Assembly: GCA_020638195.1 (NCBI GenBank)
Contig: JACKJC010000001.1
Span: 1 to 64,000 of the forward strand
DNA: 64,000 nucleotides
Direction: 5' to 3'
Source: Methylobacteriaceae bacterium
GTDB lineage: Bacteria; Pseudomonadota; Alphaproteobacteria; Rhizobiales; Beijerinckiaceae
Shown: positions 34,298-43,452 of the stretch, in pieces
Position numbering within the stretch: the stretch's first letter is position 1
Layout: every line of letters begins with the position of its first letter
Notes under the pieces: model-generated
The model's input: the letters and a program-made list of their open reading frames with translations, nothing else
Told to the model about the DNA's origin: nothing
The model's database searches: none
Position numbers and translations under genes: made by a program

Positions 34298-34678
34298 ATG
34301 ACCGACACGCCCATCAATCCCCTGAAAATCCTGCTGGCCGAGGATGACAACGACATGCGCCGCTTTCTCGTGAAGGCGCTGCAGAACGCGGGCTACGACG
34401 TCATTTCATTCGACAACGGGCTTTCCGCTTACAACCGCCTGCGTGAAGAGCCCTTCGAACTTCTCCTGACCGATATCGTCATGCCGGAAATGGACGGAAT
34501 CGAACTGGCGCGCCGCGCCACGGAGCTGGACCCCGACATCAAGGTCATGTTCATCACCGGATTTGCTGCGGTGGCCCTGAACCCGGACAACAACGCCCCG
34601 AAGCAGGCCAAGATCCTCTCGAAACCCTTCCACCTGCGCGATCTCGTGAGCGAGGTGCAGCGGCTTCTGGCTGCGTAA
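34298..34678 (+). CDS. cpdR: CpdR single-domain response regulator
   Basis: A 126-residue receiver-only response regulator, nearly identical in phrasing to alphaproteobacterial CpdR: ILLAEDDNDMRRFLVKAL, phospho-acceptor Asp59 in LLTDIVMPEMDGIELARRA, and KILSKPFHLRDLV. In Caulobacter and rhizobia unphosphorylated CpdR delivers PdeA, McpA and other substrates to ClpXP, controlling cell-cycle proteolysis downstream of the CckA-ChpT phosphorelay. ATG 34298 has GAGGA at 34289-34293; ATG 34274 is in frame upstream. A family C repeat follows. Confidence 0.93.
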   Translation: MTDTPINPLKILLAEDDNDMRRFLVKALQNAGYDVISFDNGLSAYNRLREEPFELLLTDIVMPEMDGIELARRATELDPDIKVMFITGFAAVALNPDNNAPKQAKILSKPFHLRDLVSEVQRLLAA

Positions 34679-34689
34679 ACCCGCCGGAC

Positions 34690-34737
34690 GGCGAGCCTTC
34701 AGGCGCGCGGAATGCCGGCGAGTCTGAAGGCTCGCTC
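34690..34737. repeat. Family C inverted repeat after cpdR
   Basis: GCGAGCCTTCAGGCGCGCGG and the return arm GCGAGTCTGAAGGCTCGC make an imperfect palindrome, starting 12 nt after the cpdR stop. Similar short palindromes with GCGAGCC...AGGCTCGC lie at 61635 and 54504. It could end the cpdR transcript as a hairpin, though there is no T-run. Confidence 0.6.
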
Positions 34738-34826
34738 TCCGTTGCGCGAAAATCGCCCCGACGGCTTGCGCGGCTCGATCCGAGCCATTATACCCCGCCT
34801 CACTTTCGTCGGCTCCGGCCGGCCAA

Positions 34827-34901
<75 letters not shown>

Positions 34902-35015
34902 TTCAAATGTCAGTCTGCCAATGGCGTCCTCGGTAGTTGCGACCCGGTCGCCGCCGGCATCCAGCGCATTATCCCATCAGATTCGCGCGCGTCCTCTGGC
35001 TCCCGGCCGCCGCGC

Positions 35016-36383
35016 TTAGAGCGCGCCGCCGTTCTTCGCGGCGAGGAAAAAGTCCGGTGCGCCGACTTGTCCGCCCTTGAGCGCGATCTCGAGCCCGTCG
35101 CGATCGGCGCGCGCGGCATGGGCGCGGCAGAGCGGCGAGCCCGGCGCCAGCGGCGCGATTGCCGTCAGCGCGTCGATGCCGAGCATGGAGGCCGCCCGCC
35201 CCGAGGTGTCGCCGCCTGAAATTACCGCGCGCGGCAGACGGGTCTTGGCAAGAATACCATCGAGGATCGCGCCGAGCCCGACGCCGACGCGCTCGTTCAC
35301 TGCCTCGACAAGCTGGTTCGACATTTCGACGGCGGTCCTGAACGCCGCGACGGAGGGATCGTCGGGCCCGGCGGCGCTGTGCACCAGCGCGTCGCGCCCG
35401 CTGCCGAGCGCCGTCAAGGCCGCCTCCGTCGCGCGGCCCGTTTCGCGCTCCCATTCGGCAGCGTCGACCGCGCGCGCCGTATCGAGAGCGATCGTCGCAA
35501 ACCCCTTGTCGCGCGCGAGCGCGATCTGCGCGGCGGTCACCGGCGACACTGAGCCGGACACGCAGGCGATGCGTTCGACGGGCGCGGCGCGGAACGTCGG
35601 CGCCTCTTGCGGAATGAGGCCGGCATGTCGCCACCAGGCGACCAGCGCGGCCTCGAGCCCCTGCGAGCCGACGCCGAACGTCGGATGCGCGCCGCGTTCC
35701 CAGATCAGGCGGCCCGCTTCGATCAGCGTTTCCTTGTCCAGTACGTCGAGCGACACGATTTTGGCGCCCGCCGCTATCTCCTGCGCCAGCCGAGCGTCGG
35801 CGTCCCCGCGCTTCACGCTGACGAAATCGACGAGCCCGATTGTCTTGTCGGTCTGCCCTGCCAGATGTCGGGCGAGGTCGGCCTCGTGCATGGGCGTGAC
35901 GGGATGGCGCGCCATCACGGGATGCCGGTCGAGCCGATGCACGACTCCATGCGCCGCCGCGAACAGATTGCCGATCGCCTGATAACGGCCCATGCCGGGA
36001 TCGGCGACGACGAGCGGAATCCACCCTTCGAATTTTCGCGCGGCAATGTCGATGGCGCGACCGATCGAGCCGATATGCGGCGCGGAATCGAAGGTCGAGC
36101 AGACCTTGTAGTGAATGACCGGCGCGCCGATCGCCGCCAGCAGGTCGAAAACCGGCGGCAGATGTTCGTCCATCCATTCCGGCGATTGCGCGCGCGCGAC
36201 GCCGGCGACGCCGATGACGCGATATCCAGCGAAATCACTCAGGCGTTCGGTCGTCGGCGGCGACAGGAACAGCACGCTCTCGACGCCCGCGAAGGCCGTC
36301 GCCTCCATCGATGCGGAGGAGCCCGTGAAATCGTCGCCATAGAAGGCGATCAGCGGCCCTGCCGGCAGCCGACGCGCGCTCAT
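35016..36383 (-). CDS. DUF1537 four-carbon acid-sugar kinase (OiaK-like)
   Basis: A 455-residue DUF1537 kinase. N-terminal FYGDDFTGSSASMEA is the family's substrate-binding D-D-F-T-G motif; C-terminal half carries RAVISGGDTSGRA, the nucleotide-binding part. DUF1537 proteins phosphorylate four-carbon or branched acid sugars (erythronate/threonate-derived ketoacids, 3-oxo-isoapionate, D-glycerate types). It starts by ATGA overlap with the RuBisCO-like gene, the pair described as OiaK-OiaX in apionate catabolism. That partner points to a 3-oxo-isoapionate or closely related 3-oxo tetronate kinase (substrate inferred). Confidence 0.85.
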   Translation of the reverse strand: MSARRLPAGPLIAFYGDDFTGSSASMEATAFAGVESVLFLSPPTTERLSDFAGYRVIGVAGVARAQSPEWMDEHLPPVFDLLAAIGAPVIHYKVCSTFDSAPHIGSIGRAIDIAARKFEGWIPLVVADPGMGRYQAIGNLFAAAHGVVHRLDRHPVMARHPVTPMHEADLARHLAGQTDKTIGLVDFVSVKRGDADARLAQEIAAGAKIVSLDVLDKETLIEAGRLIWERGAHPTFGVGSQGLEAALVAWWRHAGLIPQEAPTFRAAPVERIACVSGSVSPVTAAQIALARDKGFATIALDTARAVDAAEWERETGRATEAALTALGSGRDALVHSAAGPDDPSVAAFRTAVEMSNQLVEAVNERVGVGLGAILDGILAKTRLPRAVISGGDTSGRAASMLGIDALTAIAPLAPGSPLCRAHAARADRDGLEIALKGGQVGAPDFFLAAKNGGAL

Positions 36384-37642
36384 GCCGCCATTTCCAGCGC
36401 GCGGCGCAGGTTCGGCCGCGTCAGCGCGAATTCGGCGAGCGACACGCCGGCGAGCGCGGCCTCCCACGCTTCCTGCAAGGCCGCGACGCCCGCCGCCGCG
36501 CCGAGCGGATGCGCCATGATGCCGCCGCCGGCGGTGACGATCAGGTCGGTCGAGCCGAGGCCAGCGTAGGTCGCCGGCGCCTGCTGCGCTGTCTGCGCCG
36601 AGGAGAAGATCGGCATGACCGTACATGGCTTGCCGGCGAACATCGGCTTCAGGCATTCGCGCGCGGACGCGATGCAGCTTTCGTCCTCCTCGGCGAATTT
36701 GTTGCCGATGCCGTTGACATGCATGTGGTCGACGCCGGCGAGGCGCCAGATTTTTTGCCAGGCGATATAGGACCAGCCGAGCATCGGATGGCGCGTGAGA
36801 TAGCCCCAGCCGTTGCGATGCGCATGAACAGGCAATTGCCCGAAGCGCGCGAGTTCGATCATTCCAACGAGGCCGACGGAATTCAGGCTCGCCATCATGC
36901 AAGTGGCGCCGTGCTTGAGCAGCGCATCATGGCGCCGGCGCATCTGGTCGAGATCGCCGGTGAGGTTGAAGGCGTACATCGCCTTCCTGCCGGTGCGGTC
37001 CGCGTGCCGGTTGATGACGCCCATAACGGCGGCGACGCGTTCGTCGAACGGGCAGGCCGGCCCGTCCGCCTGCAACTCGTCGTCCTTGATGAAATCGATG
37101 CCGGCGCGGCACAATTCGTCGACGACGTCGGCCGTTTCCTGCGGCCCGAGACCGACGCTCGGCTTGATGATCGTGCCGATCAATGGGCGGCCATGCACGC
37201 CCGCCAGTCGCCGCGTGCCCTCCACGCCGAAACGCGGACCCCGATAGGCCGAGGCGAATTCGTCCGGCAGCCTGATGTCGAGCAGCCGCAATCCGGTGAC
37301 CGGTTTCAGCTCGAAGAGATTTCCGGCCACCGTCGCGAGCAGGTTCGGCAGCGATGGCCCGAGCGTGGCGAGCGGCCATGAAAGCGTAATCAACGCGCGG
37401 CGATACTTGCCGCCGGCTGGCGCCTTCAGCCGCGCCGACGGCAGGGAGGGCGCGACGGCGGTCTCGTCGAGTATCTCGAGCCGTGTCACCTGCGCCGCCA
37501 CGCGCGCCTTCAGTTCCGGCGTCTCGCCGGGAACCGCCACGAACGTGCCGCTCGATTGCTCGCCCGCCATGAATTCGGCGACCCGCCGCACGTCGGACGG
37601 CGTCTCCAGCAGGTAGTCGGCCTCGATACGTTGCGTCGACAT
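36380..37642 (-). CDS. RuBisCO-like protein, probable 3-oxo acid-sugar phosphate decarboxylase (OiaX-like)
   Basis: A 420-residue form IV RuBisCO-like protein. Active-site residues are preserved: TIIKPSVGLG (Lys of the RuBisCO K175 site; the second Lys of KPK is a Ser), carbamylated Lys plus metal ligands in FIKDDELQ, HAHR, HVNGIGNKF (loop 6 Lys) and TAGGGIMAHP. Retention of the carbamylation site suggests an enediol decarboxylase or carboxylase-like reaction. The coupled DUF1537 kinase fits 3-oxo-isoapionate 4-phosphate decarboxylation to L-erythrulose phosphate (OiaX), or the transcarboxylase OiaT. GGAG precedes ATG 37642. Not a CO2-fixing RuBisCO by motif pattern. Confidence 0.85.
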   Translation of the reverse strand: MSTQRIEADYLLETPSDVRRVAEFMAGEQSSGTFVAVPGETPELKARVAAQVTRLEILDETAVAPSLPSARLKAPAGGKYRRALITLSWPLATLGPSLPNLLATVAGNLFELKPVTGLRLLDIRLPDEFASAYRGPRFGVEGTRRLAGVHGRPLIGTIIKPSVGLGPQETADVVDELCRAGIDFIKDDELQADGPACPFDERVAAVMGVINRHADRTGRKAMYAFNLTGDLDQMRRRHDALLKHGATCMMASLNSVGLVGMIELARFGQLPVHAHRNGWGYLTRHPMLGWSYIAWQKIWRLAGVDHMHVNGIGNKFAEEDESCIASARECLKPMFAGKPCTVMPIFSSAQTAQQAPATYAGLGSTDLIVTAGGGIMAHPLGAAAGVAALQEAWEAALAGVSLAEFALTRPNLRRALEMAA

Positions 37643-37839
37643 CAATCGCTCCAGATCGCCCGCATCACGGCGCGGCGGTCGGGCCGCCCGGGCAGGCGGC
37701 CGCCGCAAATGTAGGTCGCTTCGCGGGAAGGCGGAAACAGCCGCGCAATGACGTCGGGCGCGCGAACGCGCTCCTCGCATGCCTCGCACTTGCTTCCCCG
37801 ACCGGCAGTCGTCCTTGTACGGACAGCAGTAATGCGCAC
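37642..37839 (-). CDS. Possible 65-aa CxxC protein coupled to RuBisCO-like gene
   Basis: A short ORF upstream of, and overlapping, the RuBisCO-like start (TGATG at 37644-37640). It begins at GTG, contains a CEAC motif and a lone Cys (YICGG), and no known domain. The ribosome site is weak, so this may be a chance ORF. The rest of the gap 37840-38053 holds no clear gene; the start regions of the divergent transcripts lie here. Confidence 0.25.
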   Translation of the reverse strand: MRITAVRTRTTAGRGSKCEACEERVRAPDVIARLFPPSREATYICGGRLPGRPDRRAVMRAIWSD

Positions 37840-38053
37840 GGCCTAAGGGCAACATCCGAGAAAAGCGCAATCCGGCCTCAGGAAAATTCACACTTGAGGA
37901 TGGTTGTCGCGCACGGCGCGCTTCGATCCACGACGAATGTTCCTCGGCCAATCTCGTCCTTGGCGAGGGCGTCTGACAGCCATGCTTCGGACGAATTGAT
38001 TCCCCTGACGCGAGGTAGCATTCTAGCCGCCTCAGATTTTCGGGGAGACAAGA

Positions 38054-39871
38054 ATGGCGGGCGGAAACGGTTCGGGAGCGCCTAAGGGCAAGCGGAAGCT
38101 CCGCTCGCAACTCTGGTTCGACAATCCCGACAATCCCGGCATGACCGCGCTCTACATCGAGCGCTATCTCAATTTCGGCCTCACGCGCGGAGAATTGCAG
38201 TCGGGCAAGCCGATCATCGGCATTGCCCAGACGGGGTCTGACCTGTCGCCCTGCAACCGCCACCATCTCGACCTCGCCAAGCGCGTCCGCGAGGGCATTG
38301 TGGCGGCCGGCGGCATCGCCTTCGAATTTCCAGTGCATCCGATCCAGGAGACCGGCAAGCGCCCGACCGCGACGCTCGACCGCAATCTCGCCTATCTCGG
38401 CCTCGTCGAACTGCTCTACGGTTACCCGCTCGACGGCGTCGTGCTGACGACGGGCTGCGACAAGACCACGCCAGCCTGCATCATGGCCGCCGCCACAGTG
38501 AACATTCCGGCGATCGTCCTTTCGGGCGGTCCGATGCTCAACGGCTGGTGGCGCGGCCAGCGCGCGGGCTCCGGCACCGTCGCCTGGAAGGCGCGCGAGG
38601 AACATGCCGCAGGCCGCATCACGGCCGATGAATTCATGGATGCGGTCACCTCGTCCGCGCCTTCGGTCGGCCATTGCAACACGATGGGCACGGCCTCGAC
38701 CATGAATGCGCTGGCCGAGGCGCTCGGCATGAGCCTGCCCGGCTGCGCCGCCATTCCCGCGCCCTATCGCGAGCGCGGCCAGATCGCCTACGAGACCGGC
38801 AAGCGCGCCGTCGAGATCGTTTGGGAGGATCTCAAACCCTCCGACATCATCACGCGCAAGGCGCTGGAAAACGTCATCGTCGCCAACAGCGCGATCGGCG
38901 GCTCGACCAATGCGCCAATCCACATCAACGCGATCGCGCGCCATGTCGGCGTCGAACTGAATGTCGAAGATTGGGAAACCGTCGGGCACAAGGTGCCGCT
39001 GCTCGTGAACATGCAGCCGGCCGGCTTCTATCTCGGCGAGGAATATTTCCGCGCCGGCGGCCTGCCCGCCGTCATGAACGAACTGATGAAGCGCAAGCTG
39101 ATCCACGAGGATGCGCTCACGATCAACGGCAGGACGATGGGCGAGAATTGCCGGGGCCGCGAGGTTACGGACCCCGACGTCATCAAGCCGATCGACAAGC
39201 CGATGCTGGAAGACGCCGGCTTCATCATCCTGAAGGGCAATCTCTTCGACAGCGCTGTCATGAAGACCTCGGTCATCTCTAGGGAATTCCGCGACCGCTA
39301 TCTCTCCAATCCGAAGGACCCCGAAGCCTTCGAGGGTCGCGCCATCGTGTTCGAGGGTCCAGAGGACTACCACCACCGCATCGACGACGAGTCCTTGAAG
39401 ATCGACGAGCATTGCCTGCTGTTCATCCGTGGCACCGGCCCGATCGGCTATCCCGGCGGCGCGGAAGTGGTGAACATGCAGCCGCCCGCCGCCCTCATCA
39501 AACGCGGCATTCTCTCGCTGCCCTGCATCGGCGACGGGCGCCAGTCCGGCACGTCAGGCTCGCCGTCGATCCTCAACGCCGCGCCGGAGGCCGCCGTCGG
39601 CGGCGGTCTCGCATTGCTGCGCACAAACGACATGGTGCGCATCGATCTGAAGAAGCGCACGGCCAACATCCTGATCTCGGATGTCGAACTCGCGCAGCGC
39701 CGCGCCGACCTGCAGAAGCGCGGCGGCTTCCCGTACCCGAAGAGCCAGACGCCCTGGCAGGAAATCCAGCGCTCGATGGTGGCGCAATTCGACGAGGGCA
39801 TGGTTCTGAAACCTGCGGTGGACTTCAAGGACGTAGCGCACGTTTCGCCCGTGCCGCGGGACAATCATTAG
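38054..39871 (+). CDS. IlvD/Edd-family sugar-acid dehydratase
   Basis: A 605-residue dehydratase of the IlvD/Edd family. It is longer than IlvD-type valine enzymes and resembles arabinonate/xylonate dehydratases. Cluster cysteines C67, C135 and C208 have spacings of 68 and 73 residues, which, from memory, match the 2Fe-2S ligands of Rhizobium L-arabinonate dehydratase. It should convert an aldonic acid to its 2-keto-3-deoxy product, with Fe-S cluster and Mg2+. Start at ATG 38054 follows GGGGAGA. Divergent from the RuBisCO-like/kinase pair. It is the likely entry dehydratase of a sugar-acid pathway, substrate unproved. Confidence 0.85.
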   Translation: MAGGNGSGAPKGKRKLRSQLWFDNPDNPGMTALYIERYLNFGLTRGELQSGKPIIGIAQTGSDLSPCNRHHLDLAKRVREGIVAAGGIAFEFPVHPIQETGKRPTATLDRNLAYLGLVELLYGYPLDGVVLTTGCDKTTPACIMAAATVNIPAIVLSGGPMLNGWWRGQRAGSGTVAWKAREEHAAGRITADEFMDAVTSSAPSVGHCNTMGTASTMNALAEALGMSLPGCAAIPAPYRERGQIAYETGKRAVEIVWEDLKPSDIITRKALENVIVANSAIGGSTNAPIHINAIARHVGVELNVEDWETVGHKVPLLVNMQPAGFYLGEEYFRAGGLPAVMNELMKRKLIHEDALTINGRTMGENCRGREVTDPDVIKPIDKPMLEDAGFIILKGNLFDSAVMKTSVISREFRDRYLSNPKDPEAFEGRAIVFEGPEDYHHRIDDESLKIDEHCLLFIRGTGPIGYPGGAEVVNMQPPAALIKRGILSLPCIGDGRQSGTSGSPSILNAAPEAAVGGGLALLRTNDMVRIDLKKRTANILISDVELAQRRADLQKRGGFPYPKSQTPWQEIQRSMVAQFDEGMVLKPAVDFKDVAHVSPVPRDNH

Positions 39872-39885
39872 GAAGAGCGGACTTG

Positions 39886-39912
39886 TCCCCTCCCCCCTTG
39901 TGGGGGAGGGGA
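39886..39912. repeat. Family B palindrome after the dehydratase
   Basis: TCCCCTCCCCCCTTGTGGGGGAGGGGA is a near-perfect inverted repeat between the dehydratase stop and the acetyltransferase start. It may act as a hairpin, but lacks a T-run. Confidence 0.8.
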
Positions 39913-39937
39913 GTCGAAAGCCTGGCAAGAGACGTCA

Positions 39938-40633
39938 ATGTCCCCAGACGCCCCCATAGGCCCGCCGACCGACGCGACGCCTGCGCCGCGTCCGGAGCGC
40001 CGCGTGTTCGATGGCGCGCATGTTCGCCTCGAGCCGCTGACGCTCGCGCATGCCCGCGATCTCCACGCCGCCACGCATGGCGACGATCGCGACAACATCT
40101 GGCGCTATCTCTTCACCGGCCCCTATCCCGATTTCGCGAGCTTCGAGGCATGGGTCGCCGCGCTCGCGCAATCCGCCGATCCTCTCCCCTGGGCCGTGAT
40201 CGATAAATCCGGCAAGGCCGTCGGCGCGCTGACGCTCATGCGCATCGATCCCGCCAATCGCGTGATCGAGATCGGCGGCATCACCTTCGGAACGCCGCTG
40301 CAACGCACGACTGGTTCGACCGAAGCGATCTTCCTGCTCGCGCGCTACATATTCGACGAGCTCGGCTATCGCCGCTTCGAATGGAAGTGCAACGACCTCA
40401 ACGCCCCCTCGCGCCATGCGGCGATGCGGCTCGGCTTCACCTTCGAGGGCGTGTTCCGCCAGCACATGATCGTGAAAGGCCGCAACCGCGACACGGCCTG
40501 GTATTCCATGCTGTCGAGCGAATGGCCGGCCCGCCGCGCCGCCTTCGAAACCTGGCTCGCGCCCGGCAATTTCGATACGGACGGGCGCCAGCGCGCAAGC
40601 CTCGGCGAACTCATGGGTGCAGGAGGGCTCTGA
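39938..40633 (+). CDS. GNAT acetyltransferase, RimJ/RimL type
   Basis: A 231-residue GNAT protein of the RimJ/RimL-like group: VFDGAHVRLEPLTLAHARDLHAA at the N-terminus, and RFEWKCNDLNAPSRHAAMRLGFTFEG near the end, typical of this group. It would acetylate an N-terminus or small molecule using acetyl-CoA. A TGATG overlap links it to the second GNAT gene. Its place between sugar-acid genes is probably incidental. Confidence 0.78.
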   Translation: MSPDAPIGPPTDATPAPRPERRVFDGAHVRLEPLTLAHARDLHAATHGDDRDNIWRYLFTGPYPDFASFEAWVAALAQSADPLPWAVIDKSGKAVGALTLMRIDPANRVIEIGGITFGTPLQRTTGSTEAIFLLARYIFDELGYRRFEWKCNDLNAPSRHAAMRLGFTFEGVFRQHMIVKGRNRDTAWYSMLSSEWPARRAAFETWLAPGNFDTDGRQRASLGELMGAGGL

Positions 40634-41079
40634 TGATCCTTCGTCGCGCAACGGACAAGGATTTCGACGCGCTGCTCGCGCTGCAACAGGCCGCCTACGA
40701 GGAGAACGGCAAACTCCTCGGCGCGACGCCCATGCCTTTGCAGGCCGACTACAAGCATATCCTGCGCGACATGGAGGTCTGGCTCGCGGGCCCTCGCGAT
40801 AAGCCGGACGGCGCGCTGATTCTGGAATTCCGGAAGGACGACATGCTGATCTGGAGCGTGGCGACCCATCCGCGCGCGCGCGGGACCGCAGTCGGCCGCG
40901 GCCTGCTGGCGCTCGCCGAAAAGCGCGCGCACGACGAGAAGCGCCCGGTCATCCGCCTCTATACGGCGAGTCTTTTCCTCAAGAACATCGACTGGTACGC
41001 CCGCAATGGCTTCGTCGAGGAATCGCGGGAGGCTCTGCCCGACCGCATCAAGGTCAACATGATCAAGAAACTGGATTAG
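40633..41079 (+). CDS. GNAT acetyltransferase
   Basis: A 148-residue GNAT protein, with the acetyl-CoA-binding V-A-T-H-P-R-A-R-G-T-A-V-G-R-G-L motif (Q/RxxGxG/A variant) and C-terminal LYTASLFLKNIDWYARNGFVE. The first ATG overlaps the previous stop, and AGGAGGG precedes it. Substrate unknown. Confidence 0.8.
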   Translation: MILRRATDKDFDALLALQQAAYEENGKLLGATPMPLQADYKHILRDMEVWLAGPRDKPDGALILEFRKDDMLIWSVATHPRARGTAVGRGLLALAEKRAHDEKRPVIRLYTASLFLKNIDWYARNGFVEESREALPDRIKVNMIKKLD

Positions 41080-41089
41080 GGAGACGGGA

Positions 41090-41836
41090 ATGACGGGCAG
41101 GTTGAAGGGCAAGATCGCGTTCTGCACGGCGGCGGGCGCCGGCATCGGTCAGGCGACGGCGCTAAGATTCCTGGAGGAAGGCGCGCATGTCATCGCAACC
41201 GATCTGAACGAGGCGAGCCTCGCCCCGCTGAAGGGCGCCGACTGCCGCAAGCTCGACGTGCTGTCGACCGACGCGGTCGACGCGATGGCGAAGGAAATCG
41301 GCGGGATCGACATTCTCTTCAATTGCGCGGGCTACGTGCACCACGGCTCGGCCGTGACGACCAGCGACGAGGATTGGGATTTCTCGTTCAACCTGAACGT
41401 CAAGTCCATGCACCGCACGATCCGCGCCTTCCTGCCGGGCATGATCGCGCGCGGCGGCGGTTCGATCGTCAATATTTCCTCGATCGCGTCTTCCGTGCGC
41501 GGCCTGCCGAACCGCTACGTCTACGGCGCGTCCAAGGCGGCCGTCATCGGCCTCACAAAATCTGTGGCGGCCGATTTCATCGGCCAGAACATCCGCTGCA
41601 ACGCCATTGGGCCCGGCACGGTGCAGAGCCCCTCGCTGAACGAGCGCATCAAGGCGCTGGCGGCGACCAATGGCATCACCGAGGAAGCGGCGCGCGAAAT
41701 GTTCGTCGCGCGCCAGCCGATGGGCCGCCTGGGAACGGCCCGCGAAATCGCGGACATCGCCCTCTACCTGGCGTCCGATGAAGCCGCCTTCACGACCGGC
41801 CAGATGTATATGGTCGACGGCGGCATGACGATCTGA
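41090..41836 (+). CDS. SDR oxidoreductase (BDH2 / 2-keto-3-deoxy-L-fuconate dehydrogenase-like)
   Basis: A 248-residue SDR with the Rossmann GAGIGQATAL motif (CTAAGAGIGQ variant), NNAG-type NCAGYV, and active site Y-x3-K in YVYGASKAA. It closely follows the human BDH2 / bacterial 2-keto-3-deoxy-L-fuconate dehydrogenase group, which oxidises 2-keto-3-deoxy acid sugars at C4. That would suit the product of the neighbouring dehydratase (inference). NAD is the probable cofactor since an Asp follows the second strand (VIATDLNE). Confidence 0.85.
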   Translation: MTGRLKGKIAFCTAAGAGIGQATALRFLEEGAHVIATDLNEASLAPLKGADCRKLDVLSTDAVDAMAKEIGGIDILFNCAGYVHHGSAVTTSDEDWDFSFNLNVKSMHRTIRAFLPGMIARGGGSIVNISSIASSVRGLPNRYVYGASKAAVIGLTKSVAADFIGQNIRCNAIGPGTVQSPSLNERIKALAATNGITEEAAREMFVARQPMGRLGTAREIADIALYLASDEAAFTTGQMYMVDGGMTI

Positions 41837-41851
41837 GAATTTGAGCCGATG

Positions 41852-42190
41852 TCAGCGCGAAACCAGTTCCACGCGCACGGGCGCGACGCCCGACGACTTC
41901 ATGCCGAGCACGCCGGCGGCGCCCGTCGACACGTCGACGATGCGACCGCGCACGAAGGGACCGCGATCGTTGACCGTCACGACGACGGAGCGATGGTTGC
42001 GCAGGTTAGTCACGCGAATTTTCGAGCCGAACGGCAGGGTGCGGTGAGCTGCCGTCAGATGGCCGACATGGCCGCCGCTCGCGGTGCGGCCGCGGCCGCC
42101 ATAGTAAGAGGCTTTTCCGGTCCAGCCCGCATCCGCGGCGCCGCTGGCGAGCATGGTCATACCAAGAACAAGTACAGTCTTCTTCAACAT
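41852..42190 (-). CDS. RlpA-like double-psi beta-barrel protein
   Basis: A 112-residue exported protein with signal peptide (MLKKTVLVLGMTMLASGAADA) and the RlpA DPBB domain: GKASYYGGRGRTASGG, HRTLPFGSKIRVTN, and VTVNDRGPFVRGRIVDVS with the catalytic-region Asp. RlpA proteins cleave glycan strands lacking stem peptides, often at the septum. It lacks the C-terminal SPOR domain, common in short alphaproteobacterial versions. AGGAG precedes ATG 42190. Convergent with the SDR gene. Confidence 0.85.
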   Translation of the reverse strand: MLKKTVLVLGMTMLASGAADAGWTGKASYYGGRGRTASGGHVGHLTAAHRTLPFGSKIRVTNLRNHRSVVVTVNDRGPFVRGRIVDVSTGAAGVLGMKSSGVAPVRVELVSR

Positions 42191-42411
42191 CAACTCCTGA
42201 AGGGTCGGGGGTTCCCAGCCGGGAGCGGTCTGTTGAACGGCGGATTGGGACAGAATGGGGCAGATCATGCCCGATTTTCGTCGAACAGAAATCGATTGCC
42301 TTCGCCGGAAATAGCCTCATCTCGCACTTGCGTAATCTTTACAGGACTTTGCAGGGCAAAGGCCAAGGCGTTGCCGAATTACAACAAATCTCGAAAAACA
42401 GGGGAAATGCG

Positions 42412-43407
42412 ATGAAAGTGCTCGTCACCGGCGCGGCCGGCATGATCGGCCGCAAATTCTGCCAGCGGCTCGCCCGCGACGGCGCCGTCGGCGGCAAGCC
42501 CGTTACGAGTCTGCACATGATCGACGTGGTCGCCGCCGGCGAACTGCCCGGCGCGGCGTTCACGGTCACGAGCGAGGCCGCCAACATCGCCGACCGCGCT
42601 CTCGCGCCGCGCCTGATGGCGGACCGGCCGGATCTGATCGTCCATCTCGCGGCCATCGTCTCCGGCGAGGCGGAAGTCGATTTCGACAAGGGCTACGCCG
42701 TCAATCTCGACGGCACACGCTACATTTTCGACGCCATCCGCGCCGAGAACATCATGTCGGGCGGCGACTACAGGCCGCGTGTCGTCTTCTCCTCGTCGAT
42801 CGCCGTCTTCGGCGCGCCCTTCCCCGATCCGATCCCCGACGACTTCCACCTGACGCCGCTGACCAGCTACGGCGCGCAAAAAGCCTGTGGCGAATTCATG
42901 CTGGCCGACTTCACGCGCAAGGGCTTCTTCGACGGCGTCGGCCTCCGTTTCCCAACGATCTGCGTGCGGCCGGGAAAGCCGAATGCGGCGGCTTCTGGCT
43001 TCTTCTCCAACATCATCCGCGAACCGCTCGTCGGCCAGAAGGCGATCCTGCCGGTGCCCGAAACCGTGCGCCACACCCATGCGACGCCACGCGCCGCCGT
43101 GAATTTCATCCTGCATGCCGCCACGATCGACGGCGAGAAGATCGGCCCGCGCCGCAATCTTTCGATGCCCGGCGTCTGCGTTACGGTCGGCGAGCAGATC
43201 GAGGCCTTGCGCAAGGTCGCCGGCGCGACCGCGGTCTCGCTGATCGAGCGCAAGCCGGATGAAGCCATCATCAAGATCGTGTCGGGCTGGCCTGAATGTT
43301 TTGAGGCGAGCCGTGCCCGCGCGCTCGGATTCGTCGCCGAGAGTTCGTTCGAGGACATTGTCCGCGCGCACATCGCGGATGAGCTGGGCGGCAAGGTCGG
43401 CGGGTGA
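42412..43407 (+). CDS. denD: D-erythronate dehydrogenase (DenD-type)
   Basis: A 331-residue NAD-dependent epimerase/dehydratase-fold enzyme. N-terminal MKVLVTGAAGMIGRKFCQRL, active site Y-x3-K in YGAQKACGEF, and the DenD-like phrases TSLHMIDVV, RPRVVFSSSIAVFG and FPTICVRPGKPNAAASGF identify the D-erythronate dehydrogenases, which make 2-dehydro-D-erythronate. In described pathways the next steps are isomerase OtnI, DUF1537 kinase OtnK and decarboxylase OtnC; only a DUF1537 kinase and a RuBisCO-like protein are seen here. AGGGG precedes ATG 42412. Confidence 0.85.
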   Translation: MKVLVTGAAGMIGRKFCQRLARDGAVGGKPVTSLHMIDVVAAGELPGAAFTVTSEAANIADRALAPRLMADRPDLIVHLAAIVSGEAEVDFDKGYAVNLDGTRYIFDAIRAENIMSGGDYRPRVVFSSSIAVFGAPFPDPIPDDFHLTPLTSYGAQKACGEFMLADFTRKGFFDGVGLRFPTICVRPGKPNAAASGFFSNIIREPLVGQKAILPVPETVRHTHATPRAAVNFILHAATIDGEKIGPRRNLSMPGVCVTVGEQIEALRKVAGATAVSLIERKPDEAIIKIVSGWPECFEASRARALGFVAESSFEDIVRAHIADELGGKVGG

Positions 43408-43413
43408 GCACGG

Positions 43414-43443
43414 ATTCCCTTCTCCCGCCTTGCGGGAGAAGGT
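43414..43443. repeat. Family B hairpin between denD and the inhibitor gene
   Basis: CCTTCTCCCGCCTTGCGGGAGAAGG, a near-perfect palindrome between two convergent genes. It could stop both transcripts; no strong T-tract is seen. Confidence 0.8.
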
Positions 43444-43452
43444 CTCACTTCC

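Noticed and set aside
36380..37642. A CO2-fixing RuBisCO
   Set aside because: The KPK site reads KPS, no small subunit or cbb genes are near, and the kinase partner fits a RuBisCO-like decarboxylase.
36380..39412. A single 1010-residue frame joining the RuBisCO-like gene to sequence antisense to the dehydratase
   Set aside because: The real gene starts at 37642 with a ribosome site; upstream frame is shadow and antisense.
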